Positions 1 to 10,845 of a stretch of DNA of 64,000 nt are shown piece by piece. Origin of the DNA: Larimichthys crocea (Eukaryota; Chordata; Actinopteri; Sciaenidae); NCBI RefSeq assembly GCF_000972845.2, contig NC_040016.1:26948143-27012142 (forward strand), in the 5' to 3' direction. The notes beneath the pieces were generated by a model that was not told where the DNA came from, did not search any database, and was given only the letters and a program-made list of their open reading frames with translations. Positions within the stretch are counted from its first letter, which is position 1, and every line of letters starts with the position of its first letter. Position numbers and translations under genes: made by a program.

Positions 1-480
1 TGGCTAATCACAGCTAAGCTAACCACAGCTAATCACAGCTAACCATGGCTAATCACAGCTAAGCTAACCACAGCTAATCACGGCTAACCATGGCTAACCA
101 CGGCTAACCACGACTAACCACAGCTAATCACAGCTAACCACGGCTAATCACAGCTAAGCTAACCACGGCTAACCACAGCTAAGCTAATCACAGCTAACCA
201 CAGCTAATCACAGCTAATCACAGATAACCACGGCTAACTACGGCTAACCACAGCTAACCACAGCTAATCACGGCTAACCACGGCTAATAACAGCTAAGCT
301 AACCACAGCTAATCACAGCTAACCATGTCTAACCACGAATAACCACGAATAACCACGACTAACCACGGCTAATCACAGCTAATCACAGCTAATCACAGCT
401 AATCACGGCTAATCACAGCTAATCACGGCTAATCACAGCTAACCATGGCTAACCACGACTAACCACGGCTAACCACAGCT
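1..480. repeat. GCTAACCAC/GCTAATCAC satellite-like array
   Basis: A degenerate tandem array built from units of about 10 bases, alternating AGCTAATCAC, GGCTAACCAC and AGCTAAGCTAACCAC. It touches the window edge, so its full length is unknown. It shares the GCTAA core with the larger GCTAACAGCA arrays elsewhere in the window. Confidence 0.9.
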
Positions 481-629
481 GTGAGCATCCATATAAGATG
501 CAACACCTCGTAGCATCGTGCTAATGTTGCTGTTCACAGAGATGAAGTTTGCACATGTTGATGCTTCAGTTGTTTTTTTCCACCATCAGAGTCTGAACAC
601 TGTAAACGTCTGTTATGATATTGTAATAT

Positions 630-668
630 ACTGTGTGTGTGTGTGTGTGTCAGTGTGTGTGTGTGTGT
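630..668. repeat. (GT)n microsatellite
   Basis: Interrupted GT run. It makes much of the local open frame read as VCVCV, so no gene is called there. Confidence 0.9.
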
Positions 669-835
669 TGAGCTCGCTTGGCGCCAGCTTCCAGGTTTGT
701 TCAGATGGTCTCGGACAGGAAGGAAGTGTTTGGCTTGGCAGGAATACTTTATTGTTGCCCGGCCCTGATAAGAGGTTATTAATTAGCCGGCGAGACAAAC
801 ACAATGATACAATAGAGACAGTTTGTGTGCCAGCT

Positions 836-881
836 TACACACACACACACACTCAGACAGATGTTCTGTGGATCGACCATG

Positions 882-926
<45 letters not shown>
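836..926. repeat. (CA)n and (GT)n microsatellite pair
   Basis: A short CA run (836-853) and a longer GT run (883-926) in opposite orientation, about 30 bases apart. Together they could fold as a hairpin. Confidence 0.85.
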
Positions 927-929
<3 letters not shown>

Positions 930-1063
930 GTTCTGTTTCCAACAGTGACTGAATAATAATGCAGTGTGTGTGAAGCTGCCAGAACGTCCACAGCTCTGAT
1001 TTCCATCATCACAATGTTTCTGTCAGTTTCACTCTGAACGTCAGTGTCCTCATATCTGAACGA

Positions 1064-1200
1064 TCCACAGACTGGACGTAGTCTCCGTGACGTCCCCGCA
1101 GACTGTCAAAAACCTGGACGTAGTCTCCGTGACGTCACGCAGACTGTCTAAAACCTGGACGTAGTCTCCGTGACATCCTCGCAGACTGTCTAAACCTGGA
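1064..1200 (-). repeat. 42-base GGACGTCACGGAGACTACGT minisatellite, locus 1
   Basis: About three degenerate units of the 42-base repeat in reverse orientation (GGACGTAGTCTCCGTGACGT...GCAGACTGTCTAAAACC). The same unit recurs at four other loci in this window. Confidence 0.85.
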
Positions 1201-3040
1201 CCTACATACACTCCGACAGACCTCCACAGTGAAGCTACAACCAAAACAAAGTGCTGAAAGAAGCTCCAACGCTCTGCAGGTCACTTTGGTCATTTGGTTA
1301 ATTGTGGATATAAAATAATTACAGCTGCTTTGAAGCGTCCTGAACAAACTCTGTCTGTAACTTGACAGAGAAGAAACAGGCGGTAACGTCGGCACGGCAA
1401 CAGATAACAAATAAAATGTGAATTAATGTGCGAGAGAATGATTAATAGCAGCAGGTGGATATCAGTGTTTAATCTGGCAGCACCAAGCCTCCGTTATCAA
1501 TGCTGATAAGAACCAGCCTGCATTAAAATCACAACACATTCATCGCTCATAAAATATTCACCTTATCTCACTCTGTGCTTCATGTCACGTTACTTCTGCG
1601 CATTCGGAGATACTCTGTCGACACAGGAAGGAAACGCAGTCAGACTTTTACACGCTCCACCTGTGGCCGCCTCTCATTGGCTGCAACATTCTGATTAATA
1701 TTCGTGACGACGTCGGGTCAGGCTGTGATACAGTGCGAGCGTCCAAAAGACTGTTTATGCAAATGAAGTCATGTCTGGACTCCAACGGGTTTGATAAAGT
1801 TTACGAGACGTCATGACGTGCAGCAGACACCGATGTGGACGTTGTCTCTTAAACTGCATTTATCATTGAAGTGTTCATTGTTTTATGACACTGGCTGCGT
1901 CTGTCATCATGTCATCAATGGGTATTAGCTACGTAGGCTCTGTAGAGCGTGAGAACTCGAAGTCGGAGGTCCGTTTTAAAAAATGTATTTGAGCATTGCA
2001 GAATTAAAAGCATGCACATGGACTCTTTGTTCTGGAAACCACAGTTCACTGACTCTGAGAGTGACGAGCTGCTGCAGCCAACGTCCCAAAAAGAAGTCTT
2101 ACAGGTAAACACAGTATTTATATGAAAATGTGCTGCGATCTTATTGGTCCAAAGGTGACGAAGGGGAGGAGCCGGGGTTTAAACTTAGCTCCCCCCTGAT
2201 TGGTCCATCTCGATGTCCGTCCTCTGCTCCGGTCCTCAATCGGAAGGGGTCAGCAACCTGGGGAGGAAGAGCCCTACACTTCCTCTTCCTTTCACATTAA
2301 GAGCATGCTCTTACGTCACACCCTGGGTGTGCAGATCTTTAACAACAACAACCAATGTGTAACCAACCACGCCCTTAATGTGCCGACACTTATTATGTGA
2401 GTGAGCATAACACTTATGTTCAGTAATATAACAACACTCTTTGTTTTCTGCAGCACTTGTATTGTGTAAGGTACACAGAAAAACCAAGCTTTATTTTGAA
2501 AGTCTACCTACATCTGCAGTGGGTATAATAATGTTTATGTTAGTGGCCTCATATGGCGCCTGAGGAAATGTCCTCCGGGTTCGTCCTCTCTATACTGCTG
2601 CATGTTGTTGAGATGTTTCAGGGTGAACGTGGCGTTTCAGTTAATCTCCTCCATTGTTGTCGAGCCGGGCCCCTCCCCTCCACTAGAACCCGGCCGCTGA
2701 CCCGCACTGGACCCTGACCTCCGGATCGAGGCGGTGCATGTTCTGCGGTGACCCGGCTTGTCGTGGCTCCTTGTGAGGCAGCTGATGTATAAACCCTGCT
2801 GCTCAGCTGTCACGTCCTCTGGGACAGAGACGCTGCTGTCAGGCTGACTGGGTGGTCTGCTCTGTCCTCTCATATCATCTGTCTCTGACATCATGAAGAC
2901 AAAGCTGCTGCAATATGAAAACTTTCTAACAGAGTGAGTCCTGAAATCAGCTTTGATGATGAATTCAGAACGTGTCAGAGAGAGGACGTCGACTCGTCTT
3001 CTTTCTCACACACTCAGGAAGCCGAGGAGGAAGGAACGAC
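1201..3040. other. Apparently unique DNA without a recognised gene
   Basis: No splice-compatible or homologous coding segment was seen. An octamer ATGCAAAT (1757-1764), an ATTGG motif near 1676 and two ATTGGTCC motifs near 2140 and 2200 are present, but they are too short to call a promoter. Short open frames exist on both strands and show no protein-family features. Confidence 0.4.
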
Positions 3041-3043
3041 GAC

Positions 3044-3104
<61 letters not shown>
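3044..3104. repeat. (CA)n microsatellite
   Basis: Nearly pure CA tract of about 29 units. All three forward frames stay open across it only because of the repeat. Confidence 0.92.
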
Positions 3105-3182
3105 ACACTTCCACAGCAGTGATTGTCCTCAGCTTGGAGTTAGTTCAACCATAACAGACACTTAAATGTCCAATGGGACACT

Positions 3183-3226
3183 GCAGGGACGTCACGGAGA
3201 CTACGTCCAGGTTTTAGACAGTCTGC
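3183..3226 (+). repeat. 42-base minisatellite, locus 2 (single unit)
   Basis: One unit of the GGACGTCACGGAGACTACGT / CCAGGTTTTAGACAGTCTG repeat standing alone. It is close in sequence to the long array near 17 kb. Confidence 0.8.
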
Positions 3227-3670
3227 TCCTTTAAGATATTTTAATTAACAGGTGAAATTTTGAATCAGTTCGTCACAGTCGGCATCAATCAGCTGATCAT
3301 TAGTGAAGTTCGTTATGTCTGAGCTGGATCACAGATGATTGGTTTGTCTTCGTTACACGTTTGTTACATCATGTTAAATGATAAATATCATCATGTGTAC
3401 CGGGGGAACTCTGAGACCTTCCTGGCTTCAGTACAGTAGAAACATGGTGGACTCTGTGGACGACGACTCATTCTAAGATAACAAAACATAAAGAATCTTA
3501 TTTTCACATGATTACACTCTGACAGTATTATTTATATTTGACCGTATTCTGTAAATACAGCTCCTTAAATCTGACACATTGAACAGGTTAAATCTGTCGT
3601 CACAAGCTTTATCATCTCTGTCAGTATGTGTCTAAGTTTCAACAAAACAAATGAGGACAGACACACCTCT

Positions 3671-3828
3671 GTGTGTGTGTGTGTGTGTGAGTCTGTGCGT
3701 GTGTGTGTGTGTAATGATCTTCATGATTTATTCAACAACGTAAAACACTTTAAAAACTTTGTTTATTTCCTCTGACGAGAGACGAGAGTCAGACTCTTCC
3801 CAAAGCAGCAGATAACTACACCCAGGAG

Positions 3829-3904
<76 letters not shown>
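3671..3904. repeat. (GT)n microsatellites, two tracts
   Basis: Interrupted GT at 3671-3712 and a longer interrupted GT at 3832-3904, with about 120 bases of apparently unique DNA between. Confidence 0.88.
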
Positions 3905-3906
<2 letters not shown>

Positions 3907-4149
3907 AGATCACATAAATTAAAGGTTATTATCGTCTGTATTTGTGGCTCATTGTAAAATACAGTTTGTGTGTCTGTGGTGGTGTCACTGCACACGGCGC
4001 CCACCCAAAACCTGAAGTTTGTTTAATGCTTCAGTTTCCACAACAGACAGGTAGTTCTGTACAGGTGTAGTCGGGGCCCAGGATTTGTAAACTCAGCCTC
4101 AGATCGTCTGTCTGAGATCTGATCATCTATTTGATTCATGTTTTTGGGA

Positions 4150-4245
4150 TTGTTTGAGGTTCTGTGTCTCGCCCGAGGACACTTTGAAACGAGACCAGGG
4201 GAAGGTGGGAATCGAACCGCCGACCCTGCGATCAGCAGACAGCCT
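4150..4245. mobile_element. Possible SINE-type fragment
   Basis: The stretch CTCGCCCGAGGACACTTTGA followed by GGGAATCGAACCGCCGACC resembles a dispersed fish repeat with a tRNA-like B box (GAATCGAAC). There is no clear A box or tail, so family and borders are uncertain. Confidence 0.35.
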
Positions 4246-4363
4246 GAGTCACTGATTCATTCCTCTGTACGATGTTTTTGTTCCTATCAGAGACGTTACA
4301 TTCCTCTATGTGTTACACTGACCACCTCGTGTGTGTTAATCAGGGTGTGTTGGTGTTTGTCCA

Positions 4364-4364
4364 G

Positions 4365-4402
<38 letters not shown>

Positions 4403-4523
4403 AGGAGTTCAGGGTGTAGCTGGTAATGTCTGGGATCAGTGTCAGGCAGTGGGAGTAGATTATCTCTCCTCCTCTGATATCTTATCATCACAGCGGAGAT
4501 TCAGACCACAGATACACAACATG

Positions 4524-4563
<40 letters not shown>
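4364..4563. repeat. (GT)n then (CA)n microsatellites
   Basis: GT tract at 4364-4401 and CA tract at 4524-4563, in opposite polarity, about 120 bases apart. Confidence 0.88.
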
Positions 4564-4566
<3 letters not shown>

Positions 4567-4818
4567 GGCAGCGTACCAACCTGCACATGAAGGTTTTATT
4601 TGACAGCAGAAGCTTCAGCCTGATGGCTCGTCGTACTAATTTATGAATTAATGTTAAATGTGTTCCATTCTTATAACTTTAAAGTAACATATGTTCAAGT
4701 TCAAGCTAGTCAAAATACGTTTCTGTCGAGAGGGAGAAAGTTTGCAGGCCGACCACCTCTTCAGCCTTTCCTCCTCTGCCATTAGCTAACAGCAGCTACA
4801 GCTCACGGCCTGTAAACC

Positions 4819-4853
4819 TCTTCTTCTTCTTCTTCTTCTTCTTCTTCTTCTTC
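4819..4853. repeat. (TTC)n microsatellite
   Basis: About 11 TTC units inside a dispersed-repeat block that also contains AGCTAACAGCAGCTACAG. A similar context, CTT repeat then GCTAAC units, recurs at 37560-37920. Confidence 0.85.
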
Positions 4854-5158
4854 CTGGTGGAGGACTCCTGTGGAACAAACACCCAACCCAGGCTAACAGA
4901 CTGAGCTAACATGAGCTAACAGCAGCTACAGTTTACAGTTGATGCTACACTGACTTCACACGTAGCCGCATTAGCTACATGTTAATGTCCGTGTAAAGAC
5001 AATTCCATGTTTTCTTTCAAATAAATAAATAAAAAAATAAGGTGGACAATAGTTGCTGAAAACGTGAAAAGACTTTGAACGATGTTTCACTGACGTGTGG
5101 AGTGGACACGCCCCCTAATTTAACCTCCTAACACTCTCTGTGGTTTACAGAGTTTTAT

Positions 5159-5717
5159 CAGGCCGGACTCAAAGCAGGACTCGGACGCAGAGGTGTCAGT
5201 GAGCTGATTTTATTTCGAAATAACAAAACCCTCTCGACAGAGTGATGCTACGGCAGGCTATGAAACAAAAATCACTCCAAAGGAGAAAAAAACTCTAAAC
5301 TAGTTTCTCAAAATCAAAATCACTCCAAAGGAGGAAAATCAAAAGGCTGCAAAACATTAAGTGAAAGCGCTCCAAGGGAGGCTGAAAAACAACAACACTA
5401 AACACTAAAAAAACAAAAGACTAGACTAAGAAAATTACAACAAAAAAATCACTCAGTCGAGGAAGAAACAAAAACACTCGAGCAAAAACGCTGTGACTAT
5501 GGCAAGACGAGGAAAAGGCTGAGGCGAACGATCCGAGGACGAAACACTTGTAAGACAGACGAGATGTACAGAGTGATGAACAGGTGGAAACAATCAGGGC
5601 GGGGACACACGAGGAAGGACAGGTGACCTGAAACGAGAGGGCAGGTACATTTCAAAATAAAACAGGAAATGACGAGACAGAACAAAAACCCAACTTGACC
5701 TCACCGCGGTGTGACAA
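5159..5717. mobile_element. Non-autonomous transposable element inserted in a repeat
   Basis: About 559 bases, beginning near GGCCGGACTCAAAGCAGGAC and ending near CGCGGTGTGACAA, split a sequence found uninterrupted elsewhere in the window (TACAGAGTTTATGATGGACA near 9485 and 7335). Flanks show a short target-site-like duplication (GTTTTAT left, GTTTAT right). Internal wording (CACTCCAAAGGAG, CAGGTGGAAACAATCAGG) resembles a dispersed family common in fish. No coding capacity; class not assigned. Confidence 0.65.
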
Positions 5718-5790
5718 GTTTATGATGGGCAGTGAAGTGAACTGCTGTGTTTATCCATGCGCTGCGTTGCCATGGTTACCGAGGGGTACA

Positions 5791-5800
5791 NNNNNNNNNN
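5791..5800. other. Assembly gap (10 N)
   Basis: A run of ten N. It sits exactly where the left arm of the large inverted repeat begins, and the sequence before it repeats the spacer and right-arm start of that structure. Gap length is unlikely to be real. Confidence 0.98.
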
Positions 5801-5940
5801 TATTCTTATATATCTAGGTTATTTTTAACACTTACTAGTCATTTTAAACCTAGGATTTTAATTTTTGCACTGACTGACTAGAAGCACTTCAATCTCGTAT
5901 CTGGTGACAATGACAATAAAGATCTATTCTATTGTTTTTG
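5801..5940 (+). mobile_element. LINE-type 3' tail
   Basis: TTTTTGCACTGACTGACTAG, AAGCACTTCAATCTCG and GACAATGACAATAAAGATC followed by TCTATTCTATTG resemble the 3' ends of several fish LINE families. The inverted copy is at about 12555-12670. Only the tail is visible. Confidence 0.55.
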
Positions 5941-6353
5941 TTCGCTCACAGAGAGATGCCAGCTCGACTCACCACCAGACGCCAGACTGTCTCAGCGCCT
6001 GCAGGACGTGAGCCCGGCGGGTTCAGAGCACAGGGTGCGGTGGGAACATGTTCTTTTCATCTGCACAGGAATGAGGCTTTTTCCTGGAAGAAGCCCAGAG
6101 GGAACTGATGCTCATTGTCGGGAGCAACATAATGAGGTGGAGAGCTGCCCACCTCAGACCAGCAGCGAGCAGGCGCTCTGACAGGGACTCAGCACCGAGC
6201 TGGTTTTCGTGCCAGGTCTGGTTCCTGGCATCCCGACTACATTCTTCACATCAGTCACGTCCAAACTTGAGTCTCCGGCCGGGATACCTGACAACCTGTC
6301 AGAGGTTTTTAAAGATGAAACCTCTAGTACGATTATTCTATTTTCAGGTCAGG

Positions 6354-6411
6354 ACAGTAAACACACACAGTAAATATCCACGCTGGATATTTACTGTGTG
6401 TGTTTTACTGT
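6354..6411. repeat. Imperfect palindrome in left arm
   Basis: Counterpart of the perfect 58-base palindrome in the right arm. It differs by loss of one G at the centre (CCACGCTGG) and one extra T (GTGTTTTACTG), giving a hairpin with a small loop and a bulge. Confidence 0.85.
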
Positions 6412-7511
6412 TGGATTTTATTAAAGCAGATGTGTCTCAGCTCGGCATCCTGTTTCTTCTCCTGCATGCGGCTTTTATACTGATAATCAGGACAAGCGTT
6501 TGTGTGATGTGTCAGCTGCAGAGGGAACGGCTACCAGAGGACGTTTACGAATCCACAGTAATCATCTGCAGTTGCGACGAATGGCTATAAAAACTACGAA
6601 CCTACTTAAACTGGATGTTTTCAATTAATGAGCTAATGAAAACATATAAACGGTTTGATTAGAGCAACTTCAGACTCTGGGTTAGTCCAACATACAAACA
6701 GTCTAACAGCCCAAAGTCCGCTTGATCGGGATCCAGATTCACGTGAAGTCGAGCTCCTGAAATTCACTGTGAAGCTGCACAAAGAACTCTGCGTTCAGTG
6801 AAATGAACCCTTTAACGGCCACAACCTGAATTACTGAGCTTCAGTCCAGCGCTGACGTATTGCAATAACAACAGGAGTCCATATGCTGGACTGAGCGGTC
6901 CATAAGTCTTCACCGCTGGCTGAAATTCCCATCAGTCGAAGGACCTTTAAAGGTCGGCATGCAGCGAAGGTAAGAATAAATATTAAAATTTACAAGCGGC
7001 TGCAGCGAGATAAGAGTCTGTTCTTTATGATTCAGAGGCCGAGTGAGCTTCAGCTGCAGATATTTAAGACGGGTCAGAACGTTTGAGCAAGACAAGCTTC
7101 AAAAAAGAAAGAACAGATACCACGGAAGATGCACGCACCTTCAAGAAATGACGAAATGACCCGTACACGGGTTTTAAAGTCTGAAGTGTTTACTACGTAA
7201 CGCTTACGGCACTAAGTCACACAGCAGCAACTATTTCACTGATTCTGGTGAAACTGATCATATTTTATGGAGGAAATGTTTTTTCTGGTTTTCCTCTGAT
7301 GTCCCCGGCTGCTCCGCCTCAACTCTCGTGTGATTTACAGAGTTTATGATGGACAGTGAAGTAAACTGCTGACAGCTGTAGCTGCTGTTAGCTCAGTCTG
7401 TTAGCTGCTGTTAGCTCATGGCAGAGGAGAAGAGGCCGAAGAGGTTGTAGGATGGTGCAGAATCTTGAATGTACCGTATGTTACGTAATCCCACAAAAAT
7501 ATTGGGACATT

Positions 7512-7690
7512 TGGAGCGGTCAGTAGCGTAGTGGGTTAAGTGGTCGCCCCGTGTGTGGAGGCTATAGTCTTCGCTGCAGCTGGCCCCGGTTCGAATCCCG
7601 CATCGGACGGCCATTTACTTAGTGTCACTCCCCCTCTCTCTGCTTCCTGTCTATCTTCAGCTGTACTATCAATAAAGGCCAAAAAATAAA
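7512..7690 (+). mobile_element. tRNA-derived SINE (left arm copy)
   Basis: Polymerase III A box TAGCGTAGTGG at 7524-7534 and B box GTTCGAATC at 7589-7597, then a body ending CTATCAATAAAGGCC and an A-rich AAATAAATAAAT tail. This layout is that of a tRNA-head SINE of a kind widespread in percomorph fish. It is not a functional tRNA: the anticodon region does not fold convincingly. Confidence 0.85.
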
Positions 7691-7976
7691 TAAATAAATG
7701 TCTGGACATTTTCCTTGACAGGTAAAACTTAGACCTGCTGCTGGCTCAAAGATTCATCCTGAGATTCACCGCCGGCTACTCATCAGTTTAAAGTTGTTAT
7801 TTTAAGCAGCTACGTGTCATGAACACGACGTGTGCGCTCACACTCGCTGAGGCGAACCCCCGACACAGAAAGTAGTCCCCCCTCAGTAGGCGCCTTAGCG
7901 AGCTCTGAAAGGAGGCGCCCATTCACTGGATGTGGTGGGAACAAGAAAAAAAACAACCAACCGTCCAGGGAGGCAA

Positions 7977-8054
<78 letters not shown>

Positions 8055-8090
8055 ACACACACACACCACACACACACACACACACACAAA
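7977..8090. repeat. (CA)n with ACCAC interruptions
   Basis: Long CA tract with regularly spaced CC interruptions. The right-arm counterpart at 10335-10376 is pure and much shorter, showing independent length change. Confidence 0.9.
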
Positions 8091-8217
8091 GACAAAGACA
8101 AAGACAAAGAATGTGTGTGAAGCTTAATCTCGAGACTTTTTCCTCCTCCTCCTTGCTCGGGTTTGTCAAAGAAAAGCCGCCTTTAATTCCTCCTGACAGC
8201 TGTCAGTCTGACCCCCC

Positions 8218-8278
8218 TCCATCAGCCTCCATCAGCCTCCATCAGCCTCCGTCAGCCTCCATCAGCCTCCATCAGCCG
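8218..8278. repeat. CAGCCTCCAT minisatellite
   Basis: Six 10-base units (CAGCCTCCAT with a G variant). The right arm holds the inverted counterpart near 10160-10210. Confidence 0.85.
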
Positions 8279-8414
8279 GCTAACATCACAGCAGCTCCGG
8301 CTGGTTTCTCGTTTGTTTCTTTTTGGACGTCTTTACTGCAGAAATCAACTTTAGTGAATTTTTCTGCAACTGCAGCTGAAAACTGAGGCCGGAAAGTTTG
8401 TTATCTTTGTATGA

Positions 8415-9008
8415 ATGAAGGTGGTGGAGGAGTGGATGGAGGTTTCATGAAGGTGGTGGAGGAGTGGGTGGAGGTTTCATGAAGGTGGTGGAGGCGTGGA
8501 TGGAGTGTTTGTAGGGGTGAGAGGCGTGATGGAGGTTTCATGAAGGTGGTGGAGGAGTGGGTGGAGGTTTCATGAAGGGGGGGGAGGAGTGGGGGGAGGT
8601 TGTGAAGGGGGGAGGCGGGGGGAGGTTTCGTGAAGGGTGGTAGAGGAGTGGGTGGAGGTTTCATGAAGGTGGTGGAGGAGTGGATGAGGGTTTCATGAAG
8701 GTGGTAGAGGAGTGGGTGGAGGTTTCATGAAGGTGGTGGAGGAGTGGGTGGAGGTTTCATGAAGGAGGTGGAGGCGTGGATGGAGGTTTCATGAAGGTGG
8801 TGGAGGCGTGGGTGGAGGTTTCATGAAGGTGGTGGAGGCGTGGGTGGAGGTTTCATGAAGGTGGTGGAGGAGTGGATGAGGGTTTCATGAAGGTGGTAGA
8901 GGAGTGGGTGGAGGTTTCATGAAGGTGGTGGAGGAGTGGATGGAGGTTTCATGAAGGTGGTGGAGGTGTGGGTGGAGGTTCATGAAGGTGGTGGAGGTGT
9001 GGGTGGAG
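8415..9008 (+). repeat. GGTGGAGGTTTCATGAAGGT minisatellite
   Basis: Tandem units of about 27-30 bases with GGTGGAGG cores and variable AGTGGGTGG / CGTGGATGG segments. Strongly purine-biased on this strand. A 345-base inverted version lies at 9673-10017. Confidence 0.92.
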
Positions 9009-9162
9009 TCGGTTGTTTCTAACAATAGTTTGGATTGGGGAGTGCAGCGCGCCGTGGATCATGTGATCATTGTTTTTCTTAGAAACGTGTCACTCCTTTA
9101 TTTTGATGTTTACATCTGTACGTACCCCTCGGTAACCATGGCAACGCAGCGCATGGATAAAC

Positions 9163-9521
9163 CATGTTTCCTTCAAATAAATAAATAAGTTGGACAATAG
9201 TTGCTGAAAACATAAAAAGACTTTGAACGATGTTTCACTGACGTGGAGTCAGAGGTTTAAACAGTTTTTCAGTTTTCAGTCTCAGGATTTTGTGGGCAGT
9301 CCTAAAAACGAGACAGCGTGATGTCACGTGGTGATCATTAACATAACATTTGCATACCCCACCAGGGGGGCGTGGCTTTGGCACATTCAGTGGACACGCC
9401 CCCTAATTTAACCTCCTAACATGCTAATATTTGCTAATTAGCACAAAACGTGTCAAGCAGCCAGCAGCAGGAGAAACTGTGATTTACAGAGTTTATGATG
9501 GACAGTGAAGTGAACTGCTGT
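9163..9521. other. Spacer of the large inverted repeat
   Basis: 359 bases between the arms, containing CACGCCCCCTAATTTAACC and GATTTACAGAGTTTATGATG. A near copy, carrying an inserted element and an internal deletion, lies at about 5015-5790 immediately before the first gap. Confidence 0.85.
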
Positions 9522-9672
9522 GTTTATCCATGCGCTGCGTTGCCATGGTTACCGAGGGGTACAAGTACAGATGTGAACATCAAAATAAAGGAGTGACACG
9601 TTTCTAAGAAAAACAATGATCACATGATCGCTGCACTTCCCTCAATACAAACTATTGTTAGAAACAACCGGA

Positions 9673-10017
9673 CTCCACCCACACCTCCACCACCTTCATG
9701 AAACCTCCACCCACACCTCCACCACCTTCATGAAACCTCCATCCACTCCTCCACCACCTTCATGAAACCTCCACCCACTCCTCTACCACCTTCATGAAAC
9801 CCTCATCCACTCCTCCACCACCTTCATGAAACCTCCACCCACTCCTCTACCACCTTCACGAAACCTCCACCCACGCCTCCACCACCTTCACGAAACCTCC
9901 ACCCACTCCTCCACCACCTTCATGAAACCTCCACCCACTCCTCCACCACCTTCATGAAACCTCCATCCACGCCTCCACCACCTTCATGAAACCTCCATCC
10001 ACGCCTCCACCACCTTC
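9673..10017 (-). repeat. Inverted copy of the GGTGGAGG minisatellite
   Basis: CCTCCACCACCTTCATGAAA units, the right-arm counterpart of the array at 8415-9008 with fewer copies. Confidence 0.92.
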
Positions 10018-10330
10018 ATTCATACAAAGACAACAAACTTTCCAGCCTCAGTTTTCAGCTGCAGTTGCAGAAAAATTCACTCTAAAGTTGATTTCTGCAG
10101 CAAAGACGTCCAAAAAGAAACGGACGAGAAACCAGCCGGAGCTGCTGTGATGTTAGCCGGCTGATGGAGGCTGACGGAGGCTGATGGAGGCTGATGGAGG
10201 CTGACGGAGGGGGGTCAGACTGACAGCTGTCAGGAGGAATTAAGGCGGCTTTTCTTTGACAAACCCGAGCGAGGAGGAGGAGGAAAAGTCTCGAGATTTA
10301 AGCTTCACACACATTCTTTGTCTTTGTCTT

Positions 10331-10334
<4 letters not shown>

Positions 10335-10376
<42 letters not shown>
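10335..10376. repeat. (GT)n microsatellite in right arm
   Basis: Uninterrupted GT run of about 20 units, inverted equivalent of the CA tract near 8 kb. Confidence 0.9.
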
Positions 10377-10377
<1 letters not shown>

Positions 10378-10659
10378 TTGCCTCCCTGGACGGTTGGTTG
10401 TTTTTTTTCTTGTTCCCACCACATCCAGTGAATGGACGCCTCCTTTCAGAGCTCGCTAAGGCGCCTAATGAGGGGGGACTACTTTCTGTGTCGGGGGTTC
10501 GCTCGGCGAGTGTGAGCGCACACGTCTGTGTTCATGAACATGTAGCTGCTTTAAAAATAACAACTTTAAACTTGATGAGTAGCCGGCGGTGAATCTCAGG
10601 ATGAATCTTTGAGCCAGCAGCAGGTCCAACTTTTACCTGTCAAGGAAAATGTCCAGACA

Positions 10660-10845
10660 TTTATTTATTTATTTTAAAGATTTTTTTTGGCCTTTATTGA
10701 TAGTACAGCTGAAGATAGACAGGAAGCAGAGAGAGGGGGAGTGACACTAAGTAAATGATTCGAACCGGGGCCAGCTGCAGCGAAGACTATAGCCTCCACA
10801 CACGGGGCGACCACTTAACCCGCTACGCTACCGACCGCCCTAAAT
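10660..10845 (-). mobile_element. tRNA-derived SINE (right arm copy)
   Basis: Inverted copy of the same SINE, B box at 10757-10765 and A box at 10820-10830 on the minus strand. It lacks about 15 bases just after the B box relative to the left copy. Because both arms carry it at the same place, the SINE inserted before the arms were duplicated. Confidence 0.85.

Larger units (their letters stand above)
5801..9162 (+). repeat. Large inverted repeat, left arm
   Basis: Reverse complement of 9522-12670 over about 3 kb with scattered substitutions and indels. It contains, in order, a LINE-like 3' tail, a hairpin-forming segment, a SINE, CA repeats, a 10-base CAGCCTCCAT repeat and a GGTGGAGG minisatellite. 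Open frames in it (for example 6108-6590) show no recognisable protein family. Confidence 0.93.

Noticed and set aside
1670..2220. Promoter suggested by ATTGG boxes and an octamer
   Set aside because: Short motifs expected by chance, with no start-site context and no gene downstream that needs it.
6108..6590. 160-codon frame in the left palindrome arm, with disrupted minus-strand counterparts in the right arm
   Set aside because: The inverted copy is frameshifted, the frame crosses a palindrome, and no protein family is recognisable.
7512..7600. Possible tRNA gene
   Set aside because: A and B boxes are present, but the body lacks a proper cloverleaf and runs into a SINE tail; an inverted copy exists in the other arm.
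7832..8386. 184-codon frame with a long Thr-His run
   Set aside because: Driven by the CA repeat and the CAGCCTCCAT repeat inside the palindrome arm; the inverted copy does not preserve the frame.
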